Assembly (NCBI RefSeq): GCF_048128805.1
Contig: NC_136010.1
Coordinates: 16,314,480-16,378,479, forward strand
Origin: Centroberyx gerrardi
Lineage: Eukaryota > Chordata > Actinopteri > Beryciformes > Berycidae
DNA: 64,000 nucleotides
Direction of reading: 5' to 3'
The notes under the pieces were generated by a model. It was given only the letters and a program-made list of their open reading frames with translations, made no database searches and was not told the origin of the DNA. This document shows positions 48,901 through 62,199 of the stretch, piece by piece. Numbering within the stretch: position 1 is the stretch's first letter; each line of letters begins with the position of its first letter. The position numbers and the translations under genes are program-made.

Positions 48901-51900
48901 CAAAGGTTTGTCTGTGGGGCAAGGGAACACAGCTGGATGCTCTGCTCCGAGGTCAGCCTCAGTGATGGTAATGAGATAAAGAATAGGACAAAAGGGAAAA
49001 GGGATAAAGAGAGCGACGAAGGGGAAAGAATCTTACTTTCACTTAGCCTTAATGATTTTACAGAGGTTTAACCTACAGTAAGTTGATTTATGATTATTGT
49101 TGTGCTGTTGTCTTCAATTCAATACTAAGCGCAGCAGATACAAACAGTGTTTTTTGACACCCATTCATTAGTCAGTGTCTTCCCTTGGCCTAGTTAAATC
49201 CAGTATAAAAGGCTGATGGGCAGTGACTCCTGATACTGTGCCAGACAGTGACAAACATCCCCAAGGGTTTCTGGCAGGAAGTCTTTAGATTCCGCGCTCT
49301 TTTGCAGCCAAGGAAGTGACCCTGCCATGCACTGACAGAGATATTTGTCGGACATGCAGAGAGAAAGGCCGCTCGCTGAGGAGCTTAGAATGGGCTTGAG
49401 TGGAAGGATGCATCTATTCCTTACAGCTTCCACAAGGGGAAAGAGTGTAACGTTAGCACTATGATCTGTTGTCACCTACAATTCCTGAAGAGGGAACAAA
49501 AGGAGTTGGAGCATTGTCAGCTGGCATAGATACCACAGCGATCACTTCCATCATAAATCACGACGGTTCAAAAGGATAGGTGTCTAGTGACAGGATGAGT
49601 AGGCCTAACAAAGCGACGTCTGCTGTGACAGAAACTCACATGAAGTGGAAGCTGTTCCTCATACTGCCGATGGTTTCTGCTGAGAAAGCGATTGCGAAGC
49701 AGACTGGGGGATATAGAATGAGGATACATACCAATAAAAGCTGTCTCTGAGAACTGTGTCAAACTAGTTTTCCTCCTCTTCAGGCAGGCTGATATTATCA
49801 GATGCTTGAGAAGGAAATGTACACAATGCTGAATATTGGAAGTGATTATTTTCTCTTTATTCTTTTGAAACTTCAAGATAAGACTCTAATCTGGTTATTA
49901 TGCTGATAATCAACATCTAATTTGGCATTCATGTGAGACATTCTAGGCCATCAGATCCCATTTTCATTATAATTGTGTATAATAGCATATCAAAGTTGAT
50001 GCAAGTTTGCAGGGTGGCTCAGATATGGACGATTTTGCAGTGCATAAACAGCTGAGGAGAGGTTAGCCATACAAAGACTGTATAGACAATTTGCATTTTT
50101 ATGTTCAGATCCATTGTATCCAAGTCTAGGAGCAAAAGGAAGATTATTGATGATAATAAACACATTGGCAAGAGAGCTAAAAACTTTTCCAAGATGAAGC
50201 TTGACAGGTGATAGCTGGAGACATCCACACCAGAGCTGCCGCCTATAACAGGTGGAAGCTTGCTGCAGGTGGCAGACCTTCAAAGGCAAAAATAGGAGAC
50301 ATGTTAAGACATCAAACAACACTACTGTAGCACATATAGGGAAGCTGCATGCTCACATTATGGAGTCATGAACACAGTGCCAATAAGGTCCAGACAGATG
50401 AACAGTAGAATAATGATGTTTTCTTTTTACATCAGTTGCCTATATTAAAAGTCTATACCACCTACTCATAATATTATTCTATAAGGCAATTAGCAGAGGA
50501 GCGATTTAAGTAAAAGTTGCACAGGCACACACACATGCTAAAGCATCTCAGACTCCATTCTTTAGAGAGACAGAGAAGAGTGTTTCCTGAGGGGTTTATG
50601 CATAAAGATCAGATTGACTTGTCATTACAGGAAAATCCCCACTACAGTAGTATATGATAAACTCTGGGTAGATATTTGCTAAGGTGTAACAGAGAAAAAG
50701 GCCACTTAGAGCCTAATCCTAGCCCTTCAATATGTCTTTTTTCCTGAGGTTTAAGTAATAAGAAGAAATCAAGGAAAAGAACCCCTGCTCTTGAGGATGA
50801 TGTGTGAATATATCCTACAGATCTGAATAACAAGTGATTTGATATTTGATAAAGGCCATCAGGTAACTCTGGAAAAGGAATGGTCATAGTTTGTGTGGCA
50901 GGGACAACGCCAGGGAACAGTCGCCCCCTAGAGTCGGGGACCGGCATCACAAAGAGGTTCTTCAACTACTGAAGAAAAAGAAATACATTTTGCTGATGGG
51001 TGTCAAAACTGATTTGACAACAATAACAATATTCTGAATCTTCATCAAGTTAGAGAGCACTTCTCTGATGGGTTGCTTGATTGATTCAGAAATAAAAAGG
51101 AAAACAGAGTCAGAGTGTGACAGGTTCCTCAATACTGTAATGACAGGTTTATCTTGAGGAAAGACAGAGACAAACATTACCTCAGAGCTGCCTCCTCTAC
51201 TGCTGCTGCAGACTTGCTGTACACCCCAAAGACAGTGTCAATGCAAGAAGACAGTACTGATCTGTCCTGGGGGAAATTCCATTCTACTAATGTCCCTCTC
51301 TGAGCAGACTGTAGTTGTCAGTGTCGGGTCATATGATGATATATTTGTGTGTTTCAATAATGGAAAAATTCCACTATCATGAACACATGCATGTGCAGCA
51401 AGGCTGAAGCTCAATCGGAGGACATGAGCAGTGTTAAGATGGGGACCAGACGAGGTATAGACATAGATACATGGGTAGACATATAGACAGAGAGCACAAG
51501 GCTTAGATTACAGTAAGCAAAAGGTGAGCTCTGGAAAGCCCAAACTACTTGGTGTATTAGAGATATTAAAACTAGAGCTGCGATTTTCTTTATATATGTG
51601 AAAGATGCTTTATGTTGGAAGGCACAGTCAGCTGGAAATATGAGCAGAAATCTGCTGTGGAAACCAAATTTTGTAAACTGTCATCTAAACATAGAAGTTG
51701 TGTGGCACTGAATCCTGGGGTATCTGTTCAACAGTTCAACCACTCCACCCCTTACCAAACAACTCATGTTACAGCATAATGTTTCGCAGTAGCAGGAGAT
51801 GATGGAGATAGGCAGTTTGTCTTCACGGTTATGTTGCTCAACCAACCAGTTTACTTTGACACACCAAAGAAGCCTAAGGCTTAGATGGGCCGACACAATT

Positions 51901-52140
51901 GGACCGCCGAAAGTGAAACAAGCGAAATTACCTTTTGCAAATAGATGTACAGTACAATGTAAGAAAGTCTAGTTCCCTCCTTTCACAAGCTGCCTCAGAG
52001 CCAGTCAGGCAGGTTTTCTGTAATTACATGAAAAATGGCTTCAGTCCCTCCAGGGTTTTGGCCACATCTGAGAGCGAGAAAGACAGAGAGAAGTGTCTTT
52101 GCATGTGTGTGTGTATGTAAGAAAGAGAGAGAAAGAGACT

Positions 52141-52147
52141 GAGAGAG

Positions 52148-52187
<40 letters not shown>
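52141..52187. repeat. Compound (GA)n(GATA)n(GA)n microsatellite
   Basis: GATA repeats about 20 bp long are flanked on both sides by GA repeats; a short GT run follows at about 52208-52227. Confidence 0.85.
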
Positions 52188-55100
52188 GAGAAACACTGAC
52201 ATACAGAGTGTGTGTGTGTGTGTGTGTTAGGGGTAGTACGTGAATGGCCAACTCTCATTTTATAATCTGCCTGTTCGATACCATTGTGTGGAAAGACATC
52301 AACAGTTATTAATCTGACTTGGCAATAAAAACTCCTGTCAGCTTCTGTGTGATAGAAAGGACATTAAAATGAGATGATGCACAGTAAAGTTAAGCAACCA
52401 ACATCAGTCAAATCACAATTGGCAGATCTATCCACATCATGAAAGAGACTGGTTAGAATGTTATAGTCTGTTTAACTCTGTTTAAAACTCCAAATGCCAT
52501 TGCGATCCAACATCTTTGTGGTTTATTCTGTGATGTCTTTCGTGATTTGTGTTAAATTGTGTGAGATTCCTCCTTAAATCCAGGTAATCAATCAAAACCT
52601 TTCCAAAACAAGCCTTGGGCAACAGTATTCAGGAAAAACCCTGTTATTTGAGAGCTGTGGAGGAGATATTGAAGATGACCTAGGTGAGTATGAACCCTTC
52701 TCTCCAGGGTGAACTTATGATTGATTTAATCTAATGGTATCTTTATTCTGTTCTGCGCAAGTAAAAAAAAAACTCATTAAAATTCACAATATCATCAAAC
52801 TGGGCTAATCTACGGTCCAAACAGATGTTGTCTAGGATTTGATAGATTTGGGTGCGAGCAGAATCTGTCTGGAGCTCAGTAGCTTGCCAGATGCTTCTGT
52901 ATCAACACCTCTTTTATCACCTGAAGAGAGTCATCCTGCCAACTATGACAGTAATTCCATCTGAGAGGGCCACACTGACAGAGGTATCATCCCGGCATGG
53001 ATGAGCGGGACAGACTGAGTGCCGCTGCAGCATACATTTACATTCGGTAACGTGCTTTCAGAGAATCCCCCTGGGTAGCGAGTACTGTCGGCCAATGTTT
53101 GGACTTCCTGAATTTATGCATTCAATAAAAAAAAGAAGAGCAGCACATTCCTTCAGTGTTCTGTGCCAACCTGCATAACTGTATTTGCACAAAGAAGCCT
53201 CATTTCATGCGGAGGAGAACGGCAATAAATGGGCTGCCATGATGGCAGGTTAATCCGCCTACATTAACACCCAAGAACACAATGATTTAACATCAGATCT
53301 CCAGATGCTTGTGGGTAAGAGCAAAGGAAACAGTCAACACACCCTCCAATGACTTTTCTGGCTTAGGTAAACACCTTGTCTTATGGTAAGAAAAACTCAT
53401 GCTGTTTTACACTTGTCTGATTATACAAACAGTCTTGAAGTGTGTTTCATGCTATAATCAACTAATCAAGTGGCAGCAGTCATCAGGTGTATAGTGTATT
53501 GAACGTGCCAGAATGCAGCAGTATGCTTTTACTAGCCCCAGGTCTGTGGGTACAAGGTAGGTGAGAAGGCTTGTGTACACTGTACTGTGCTTTGTTTTAT
53601 GTGAGTGATAAGTGCCTCTGCACACTGTGGGAGAGCGAAAGATGATGGGGTTGGATTTGGCTGCTGCTGATTACATTCACAACTGCCAATTAAACTGTGG
53701 TAAACACTTTTGTTTATTTATCGTTGTTTATCCTCCTCTCACTCATGAAACGGCAGCGTTACTAAGTTTGTTTAAGGCATACCTGTTGTCATGTGCATGT
53801 CATAACTTCACAGCATGTGGTGATTCCTGCCTGTTCTTGTGTGCTGGAACATCTTAATTTTAAAGGGGCCATGATTTGAAACAAGAATGCATTACTGTGG
53901 CTTCCAGGCTAGAAATCTATGGACCTGTTTTCTAAAAGTTAAAGTCACTGGTCAAGGCAACTGTTTCAAATAGATTGAGGAGTTTTCAAAGTTCTAACTG
54001 CTATATTATACATAATGTAAGCAGGAATTTGCTTATTTGTCCCTTGTACACATATAAACATTTCACCAGCCAGGATGGCAGTAGTTCATTGTCTTAAAAG
54101 TGTCTCAAGGACACTTTGATAGGGATGGACACACTGACTTTTACACCTATACTGTATTATGGTGATTGTGGGGTTGAACTTATTTTTATTTTATTTTAGG
54201 GATTTAGCTAACAACTGCCATATCATATATACTGGAAACATTTTTTCAATAACATTTTGAAATGTTATTGCAATTACGGTATTTTTAGGAATACCAAAAG
54301 CAAGTCCCTCGCCACATTTTCTTTTGAGAACAACATGCCACAGCACAGTCCACAATTGTATGACGATCACGCCTTCAAGAGGGAAAATGCCTTTTGAAAT
54401 AACAAACACTTGAAGCCATCTCATTACTTGGGTGACATTGTTTCTTCCAAGACAAGCCTCAACTCTTCATCACCATACAGCTCTGCCCATTGCTCACCCA
54501 CAGAAAATTTATTACCCTCACTCAAATCCACTTAGAGTAGACAGTATGCATTCCATAGCTAGTTGGCTGTGAGAGCCAAGGAGTCTGTGTGGAATGCCTT
54601 GCACCAGCTGAGAGAGCTGTCAGGCATGAAGGCACTCCTCCAGTCCTTTTGACCACAACTACATTACTGTGGATTGATCGGTACAGCAGGGCTGATCCCA
54701 CATCAGCACGTCACATCAACCCAATTATATAAAAACTCAACACAAAACTAGGATGGTGTGCAAAATCTCTATCAAGTGCTCTAAAGGATTGCTGGTACCA
54801 TGCATGTATTCTTGCATTCATTTGGATTATGTACCCATGATAATATGTTTATTACACACTGTAAGTTATGAAACCTTGTACTCATGTCTCTGCTGTATCA
54901 GTGTGGGATGGATCCACATTTTGTTGATTTTGCCATTTACTGCCAAGTTACTCAATTTCATTTGCATACTAATTCAGCTATCTTCAATAGCTTGTGTTGT
55001 TTGTATAACTTATCTGATGGGGTGGGTACTTGACTGGGTGGGGAACATGCTCGCCCCGGGCCCCCCTAGGTGACATAATCTGCACAAGTTGGTGCAGATG

Positions 55101-56478
55101 AGAGAAACACAGCTGTCCTGACACAAAACAGTTTCTGTGGGCCTCTGTGTTTGCAACATTTAGTCCGCTTTGATGTTTGATTAAGGTCTCTAGGATAAAT
55201 CACAGCAAATCAAGTTGTTTCAGACTGCAAACTTCTGCATTCTCATCATGCATCTTTGAAATCATTTTGAGTCATCAGATCCTGTGGGAACAAGTCTGGA
55301 GATAACCTATTCAGGAAGCCCATATTAGAGTCAATGAGGCAGAGTAGAACAAAAACACAGAAAACTCAGCCCTGCAGGGAAAACTGCTCTTTTAAAGGGG
55401 GAGCCTGAAACTGGCTAAATAGACTGCTGTGCAACAGAGAAAGGGCCATGAAAACGAATGTGTATAGAACGGGAGGGAAATGCAGCAAAATTGCATGTGA
55501 GGAGAAGTCATTGCTATTGGGACATAACTCAGCAGCCAGGTTAAGTATGGGCTTTCTAAGATGACAGATAGACTGTAATACTTCATCAGTCAGACCAAAC
55601 TGAACTTCCTGTGTCAGAGGTTGACATTTCTCACTCTCAGCTAGTGGGGGTAAAAAACATCCAGCCATTCACGGAACTATTCCCGTCGTGAATTTACCTC
55701 ACACACAACAGGGTCACTTCACTTGAAAAGGTACTACTGCCATAAGACAATAAACAAAATGTTTCCAGAAATGCAACTTCAAAGACTGATTGAGATTTAC
55801 ATAGATGGTCACAGTTGTATATCCAGGCTTTGACTCTCAGGGACCTTTGGGGCCACCCAGAACTATGTCTCTCATAGCACAAATGTCATCAAAGTAGATA
55901 AGCACCAAGCCAAAGTAAACAGGACCGCGTCACCACTGTTTTTCTGGTAAACTCTATTGTAAGCCAATACAAATGCACAAAATCACACTTATCAAGACTG
56001 CTCAGGCCTATTTCTCTGGTTTGTAATTAGGCCTAATGATCACAGAGGAGTTTGAAGCACCTTACTAACCATAACACCGGCCTTTACTAGTAATGTTTTT
56101 ACTCAGCTGTAACACAGTAAAATCATATACTTCATTTGCAGCTGCTATGTTGTAAAACTAATCGTCATTGTACTACGGCAATGTGTCACACAATTCATCA
56201 GAAAACTCAAGTCAAGCAACTTGATAACATGTAAAGTGTGAAGATTTTTTCAGCGTTTTTTAACAGAATTTGGAGGCTTAGCAAGGGTGAGGGGTAAAGG
56301 CATTCCTGTGTGTTTTTTTTGACTGTACAGCCCATCTCTGTCTGGTTCATTGCGATGCATTTGAATCGGAGTACAATCAGGTGTTTTCAGGATTCTGAGG
56401 AGATATGCATCTTTAGGCTCTGGCCACGGTACAGAGCTTCATTTCCATGGAGACAGCTGGCTCAGAGCTGCCCTCTGT

Positions 56479-56543
56479 GTTGTGTGTGTGTGTGTGTGTG
56501 TGTGTGTTGCGTGTGCATGTGTGTGTGTGTGTGTGTGTGTGTG
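56479..56543. repeat. (GT)n microsatellite, two blocks
   Basis: Two GT blocks are separated by TTGCGTGTGCAT; no gene context. Confidence 0.9.
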
Positions 56544-57624
56544 CACCTTGCCTGCACCACCACTTTTGGATAACAGACAGAGAGATATACAGTGCAATGC
56601 ATGGCATACATTCAGGAAGAAAGACCATTTGGTGCCAGGATGTTGTGTATTATTGCAAAATGCACTCATATACAAATATATTATATAAAAAATATCATAT
56701 AACACATAGCTCTATTCGCTGCCAAAAGGAATGTTCTAGGCTTCTGAAATGAGCTCGGTCTGAAACTGCATCTGAAATCAACTCTTATCTTCAAACTCCC
56801 AGCACTTGAGCACTTGAAACTGCAACGTTAAAGGTAAATTTCCAGAATGGTCAGGTGATTGCTATCTTTTTATAGTCATTGTTCTGATCGAGGAATGCCT
56901 CCTGCTCATCTCTGATCAAGTAAATGCATAAAAAAAGATGAGACTTTGCTTTTAAATCAGGCAGAAAGGAATGCACGTTTGCTGTCAGTTCGCCTTGGGG
57001 CCTTAGCTTGCACCAAACATGTTTTTGCACCGGAGAAAAGAAGACTAATAGCACCTACTGGGGGCTCTCAAATGCTTACAACTGTATACTACAACTGTAC
57101 TCTGCTGTGTTATAAGCTGCTATTATGGCACACTTCCAACATCTCTCATTATAGTCAGGAAAGTATATTTTTATTGCACTAATATACAAATTGCAAACAA
57201 TACAATGCCTCAACATGTGCTAATAAAAGGGCAGACTGATGGCCAGACTCAGTGTGCCATCTATTTCAGGTTATCGATCTGCTTGAAATCCGCATTCTGT
57301 ACCAATAGGATAATGTAACCAGATTACTCATTTACTTTGGGATTACTTTGCCTGTTAAATCTGTAGAAAATGACGTTAGACAACATATTCAAATTTTAAT
57401 TCAGATTGCAATTTCGCAAAATGCCAGAAGCTTCTGATTAATCCCTCAAGTATCATCAAGTGTCTCTGATTTAATTAGTGTGTATGTTTTAGCCACATCA
57501 GGATTTCTGCTTAAACAGAAAGAAAATCTGGCAAAGGGGCAAGCGCAGAAGTAGGCAGGCAGGTAGAAAAGTTGGTAAGAGTGTACAAACACACTCAAGC
57601 CTGCACTTGCGTGTGTCCGTGCAA

Positions 57625-57635
57625 ACACACACACA

Positions 57636-57672
<37 letters not shown>
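57625..57672. repeat. (CA)n microsatellite
   Basis: About 23 CA units with one AA interruption; no gene context. Confidence 0.9.
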
Positions 57673-57673
<1 letters not shown>

Positions 57674-58862
57674 GGGAATTAATGGATATCTCTGTCCATG
57701 GCAGTGCTTCGTTTTACTTTAAACAGCCTTTTCTGGTGAGCCCCGCCCTAACCATAACATTCACAGTTCAATAGATCCCTATGCAAAAGCCATAACTGAG
57801 AGAGAGGTGGCACGCAACCTGCCCAGCACTGTCACAATTAATGAGCCTTCACACCTGAAGCTTCCCACAGAGAAAAAAGTCAGGATGAAAGACTCTGCCT
57901 AAATAAAACAATGAATGAGGTTCTTAAATTGGGAATTCCCTCTCTCATTAACGAGTCTTAACCAAGATCCATTTTCCCAAACCATCTGATTCATCAGCCA
58001 CTAAATTATAACCAAACGAAGGGGATTTCACAACAGCTCACACATAGACAATTAAAATACACCATGTTGATGGGAATAATTGGAATATTGAAAATAGCAG
58101 GGATACACCTACCATCTTGGGGGTTTTTGTGTTCTTAGAGTCGGATCAATGATACTACCTCTAAATGAGCAAAAGCCCTAATGACAAAGGTTGAAATGTT
58201 TCTTCAGCTTAGCTTCACCCTTAATAGTGGCACTGTGGGGACACCTAACATAGAATTAAAGGCAATTATGAAAAAATGTTTCCAACCAGAGAGGTGTATG
58301 TGAGAGAGGGGGGGTGGGAAGCCAGAGAAGCTGTATTCATTTCACACAGCCTGGGGTGCTGAGAGGATATGGCAGTCCTTTTCATATTGGCAGCTGTTTG
58401 ATCCATCTCAGAGCGCTCCTCTGTACTGTAGCTGCAGGTATCATCTAAACTCCTCATCAGATTCAAAGGAGACACCGCGTCTCCAATGCACTCCGGGCAC
58501 TTTCCATAAACACAGCTGAATTATTCCTCTGAGCGCCCTCACTTGATAGGCTACTGGCCTCCATTTTAATTTTTTACTGTAACATATTTGAAGGCATGCG
58601 TCTCACAGTAACAGCTGAAGTAAGGTTTGAAGTAACAAACATCACAACAAACATCGATAATAGATAATGTAATTATGTTCCCTACAGCTGTAAAGCAATG
58701 TAAGTAGGCCTCTGTTTCTCAATGCTACAGTCATATCTTCCAATGAGGGTGTGACATGTTACACATACAGTGAGGCCAATTGATGGAGTGGAGATCTTAG
58801 CTTGTAGATCCATCATCACTGAGAGAGATAGAGTCGTGCTTCTCTGCGATAACATACAAACT

Positions 58863-58864
<2 letters not shown>

Positions 58865-58895
<31 letters not shown>
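58865..58895. repeat. (GA)n microsatellite
   Basis: About 15 uninterrupted GA units; a (GT)n tract follows at 59040-59068. Confidence 0.9.
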
Positions 58896-58897
<2 letters not shown>

Positions 58898-59036
58898 ACT
58901 CACCACAGACAGTGACAGTGAAAGGAGGTACAGTATAGCTTGCATGGCTCTGCTACAACATGGTGTTGTGTGTTGATCATGGTTATCAGAGCCGTAGTAG
59001 ATGACTGATAACTGAGGTGTGGTGTACAGCACAGTC

Positions 59037-59075
<39 letters not shown>

Positions 59076-59710
59076 CACACGTCTGTGCGATCTGAATGAC
59101 TGCACAACAAAGAGTCTGAATGGATTTAGTCAAAGCTCAAACGCTGATGCAGCTGCATTCCGGGAGGTTTATGATGTGAAACACCAAAGGAAAGGAAACA
59201 ATGATCACATTCATGAGATGTCATTTTCTCCCACTTTTATCTGAGGAATTTGTTGGGTTTTTTTTTCCCTTTTTTCATAACGTAATGTGTCCACCTTGCC
59301 CGAAGTGGGCCTTTGTTAAAAGGCAATGTTTGAGAGCTTGACCTCATTCTCACTATAAAGGGGCAGGGCCTGTTAGCACCAGCATCATCATATAGACACC
59401 ACTAGTTCTGTACCTATTACATCTGAATGGTTTTGAGTTTCAGAGGCTCGCAACATAATATTTGTATGGAGAAGCTCATGCGATGCAGGAAGCATCCTCA
59501 CCATCACACTCACATTCATGTGAGTACATTGAGTTTGACATTTGACATTTGAGATATATTTTCATCACAGTTTTGACGCAAAGAAAGCATTTTTCTTTGC
59601 ATTCTTTACATTTTCTGTTGCATTTCTTTGGCCAGGGACGTCATTAGACTCGACACGTGCCCCATTAATATTTTGCTGTGCCACGGTACAATTATCATGG
59701 AAAATGAATA

Positions 59711-59780
59711 TGGTGGCACAGTGGTTAACACTGTCGCTTCACAGCAAGAAGGTCCTGGGGTTTTGCATTGTGTCCAGTAA
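59711..59780 (+). mobile_element. Truncated tRNA-type SINE-like remnant
   Basis: TGGCACAGTGG at 59714-59724 fits a Pol III A box (TRGYNNARNNG). It is followed by ACACTGTCGCTTCACAGCAA and GGTCCTGGGGTTTTG, where a B box (GGTTCGA) appears decayed. From memory, the string resembles a dispersed repeat common in teleost genomes that begins GGTGGCACAGTGGTTA. The rest of that element is missing; a GGTGAGGT-type short repeat follows. Confidence 0.5.
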
Positions 59781-60668
59781 CAAAATGCGATGAATTTGGT
59801 GAGGTGCGGTGAGGTGAGGTAAGGTGACCAGTGACCATTACTGCTGTCTGGACTACTAAAACTCCCCCTCCCTATCTCTCCCTCCTGGACATTTTTACAT
59901 GAAAAAGCTCTCCATGTGTCATGCAACCCCACATTTCAGGGAAAGGGGTGTGATAATGTGCATCCGTTCGGTGGAGGGATGGGCTCTACATCAAAAGACC
60001 ATTTCTAAATAATGTGACAATCAGAATAAAACATTCATCCTTCTATCCATCAATTCATTTATTCATTCATTCATTCATTCACTCATATAGATCATGTAAG
60101 GAGGGAGACATGGATTATCCTGCCAAAGGATGTTGTCCCAGAGTCTTCCTCAACATCATGGAATTAGATGAAATGGGCATGGAATAAAGTCTGCTTAAGG
60201 CCAAGCAATGAAGCTGCCAGATTTAACAATCTCAGCCGCTGCCCCTTCAATACAAGCAGGAAATCCATGAGCTTCCCATTTGTGGTTGAGACATGTGGGG
60301 TCACATTGCACATGGAGAGCTTCAAGTCATTTCATGTAAAAACACCCAGAGGGGAGAGAGAGCAGGAGGAGAGATGGAGAAAGAAATCTGGGGAAGGAGA
60401 GTTGGAGTTAGGGTCAGTGCTACAGGTGGGGGCTAATGATTTTGATCAGCTCCATGATTGGGATCAGTTTGTATTGACACAAATTCACATTGAAATGATC
60501 ATTCTTACTTTTATTTTGTTGGATTTATTTTCAGTGAACCTTGTTTTATACACAAAGGAAAAAAACGTCGACATTTGAATGTATGGATGTGCTCTTTGTT
60601 GTCATCGGCACCCCTTGATAAATATCTTGTCACTGCTGAACTTGGCACAGATTCCTCACCTTAATATC

Positions 60669-61300
60669 TTACAAAGGAAAGAGCAGAAAGCCACTAAAGG
60701 TTGTTCTGTGATACTGGTCATCCCAAACATATCCAATAAGGTTTAGGGAAACAACATCTCCCTCTTCCAAATGCAGCACTACACCATTGGATGCATTGTC
60801 CTCAGCATCTGCGGAGGATGTGGTGGCACGGTCACCTGTGATGACTATGGGATGTCCATTCTTAACCAATCCTATCCTCATGCTTCGATCAGAGTGTGCT
60901 AGATGGCCAGTAAATCTGAAGAAGTAGACTCCTTTTACTGGTACAGTGAAGTAACCTATAAGACACAGAGAGAAAAGTCTTGTTTACTCATAGCTCATAA
61001 CATGTTAATGACATGTGAAGTAAACTGTTTTGATCACAATACTAGTGAAATCATTGAAGCCAAAAAGTCAGTTTGCCAAATTGGAAACTTTTTGCCAATT
61101 CACTTTACCTGTATTTACGTTGTAATGGTTTCCAATGTTGGTAAAGACGTTTCTGTAGATTAGGTGAACATCAGCATCTTTGTTGCCTACGTTGCCTTGA
61201 CCAGACGCCAAGAGAGAGGCAGAAAAAGCCACTTTGCTCACTGTGACAAAGTTAATGAAAGAAGAGCATACAATAATTTGTTATTGCTTACTTGCACACA

Positions 61301-61358
<58 letters not shown>

Positions 61359-62199
61359 CACACACACATAGTGATACAGCAGCATACAAAGACAGAGAAA
61401 CAACAATAATTTACCAATGTTGGCATTTTGAAGCTCTTGCACTGCTGCCTGTTGTCCTAAAATCATGAAACACAAATTCTTAGCTTACATGCCATATGAA
61501 CACAAACCTTATAGTGTACACATTTCACAACCCTGGTCTTTGCACATTTACCTTCCTGCTGCTTCTCCAGCTGCTCCGTGCGGCTTTCACTGGCAGTCAA
61601 CCTGCCTTGCACAGCGCTGAGCGTTTGCTGGGTGCCTCCAAGTTCTGCAGCTTGAGCTGAAGTGGCATAAAAATGAAAAATGGAATCAAATTGGAAAGGT
61701 TTAGAGATTCGTCACCAAAGTGCTTCAATTATGTATGTACAATGTCAAAGCATGACACAGTATTTACCTTCATTCTCCATCTGCAGTTCCTCTGCCAGAC
61801 GCTCAGCAGCAGTCATCCTGGCCTCCATGGCTGTAACAAGAGCACTCATGTAAGCTGAACTGCCATCCATTCTGCTGTAAAGTGAGTCCTTCGTTACGAT
61901 CTACCTTCATTCTCCCTCTGCAGGGCCTGCACCAGGCTCTCAGCGGCGGTGAGTCTGTCTGTCACGTGCCTCAGCTCTACCGTCTGCTGCACCACCATGT
62001 CTCTCAGATCCCTCAGCTCATCCCAGACGTCTAACCGTTCAGGTTCACCTACCTTAGCCTCAGTCCTGGGCCGCCCTGTCTGAGCGCTCTCATCCCTACT
62101 CTCTACATTAGGAGCGTGAAGCAAGAAGGCAGGGTCACGGCTTTGTGTCTGCGCCAGACAGCAGATCATCAGCACCAGTAGACCTAAGGGCGTCTTCAT
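60669..62199 (-). CDS. C1q-domain secreted protein (complement C1q-like), 6 coding exons, 307 aa
   Basis: In transcript order the exons are 62199-61905, 61830-61768, 61656-61552, 61456-61415, 61240-61109 and 60955-60669; all sites are GT-AG and 924 nt are in frame. Residues 1-20 (MKTPLGLLVLMICCLAQTQS) are a signal peptide. Residues about 60-170 are coiled coil made of repeated exon-encoded units of the type MTAAERLAEELQMENE. Residues about 171-307 are a globular C1q domain: KVAFSASL, FTNIGNHYN, GYFTVPVKGVYFFRF and a C-terminal FSGFLLFPL. There is no Gly-X-Y collagen stretch, so it is closer to cerebellin or fish C1q-like lectins than to true C1q chains. All five introns are phase 1, which permits unit gain or loss. 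AATAAA signals lie at 60524-60529 and 60510-60515. A more specific name cannot be assigned. Confidence 0.9.
61295..61369. repeat. (CA)n microsatellite in an intron of the C1q-domain gene
   Basis: About 36 CA units, interrupted once by CG, lie 55 bp from the acceptor of the following exon (61240). In the transcript it reads as UG repeats. Confidence 0.9.

Larger units (their letters stand above)
42650..60668. other. 18-kb interval without recognised coding exons (wnt7a 3' side)
   Basis: The first part is wnt7a 3' UTR. Beyond it no ORF on either strand resembles a known protein or carries convincing exon borders. Contents are microsatellites (45843-45942, 52141-52187, 56479-56543, 57625-57672, 58865-58895, 59040-59068), a possible CTCF-like site at 48386-48398 and a tRNA-type SINE remnant at 59711-59780. 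Such intervals next to developmental genes often carry long-range enhancers, but no conservation data are available here. Confidence 0.6.

Noticed and set aside
50918..50935. CTCF-like string CGCCCCCTAGAG
   Set aside because: It matches only the first half of the reverse core; the TGG end is replaced by AGTC.
50642..50965. 107-codon minus-strand ORF and similar ORFs in 43-60 kb
   Set aside because: No family resemblance, no supporting splice sites or signals; lengths are within chance expectation for this amount of DNA.
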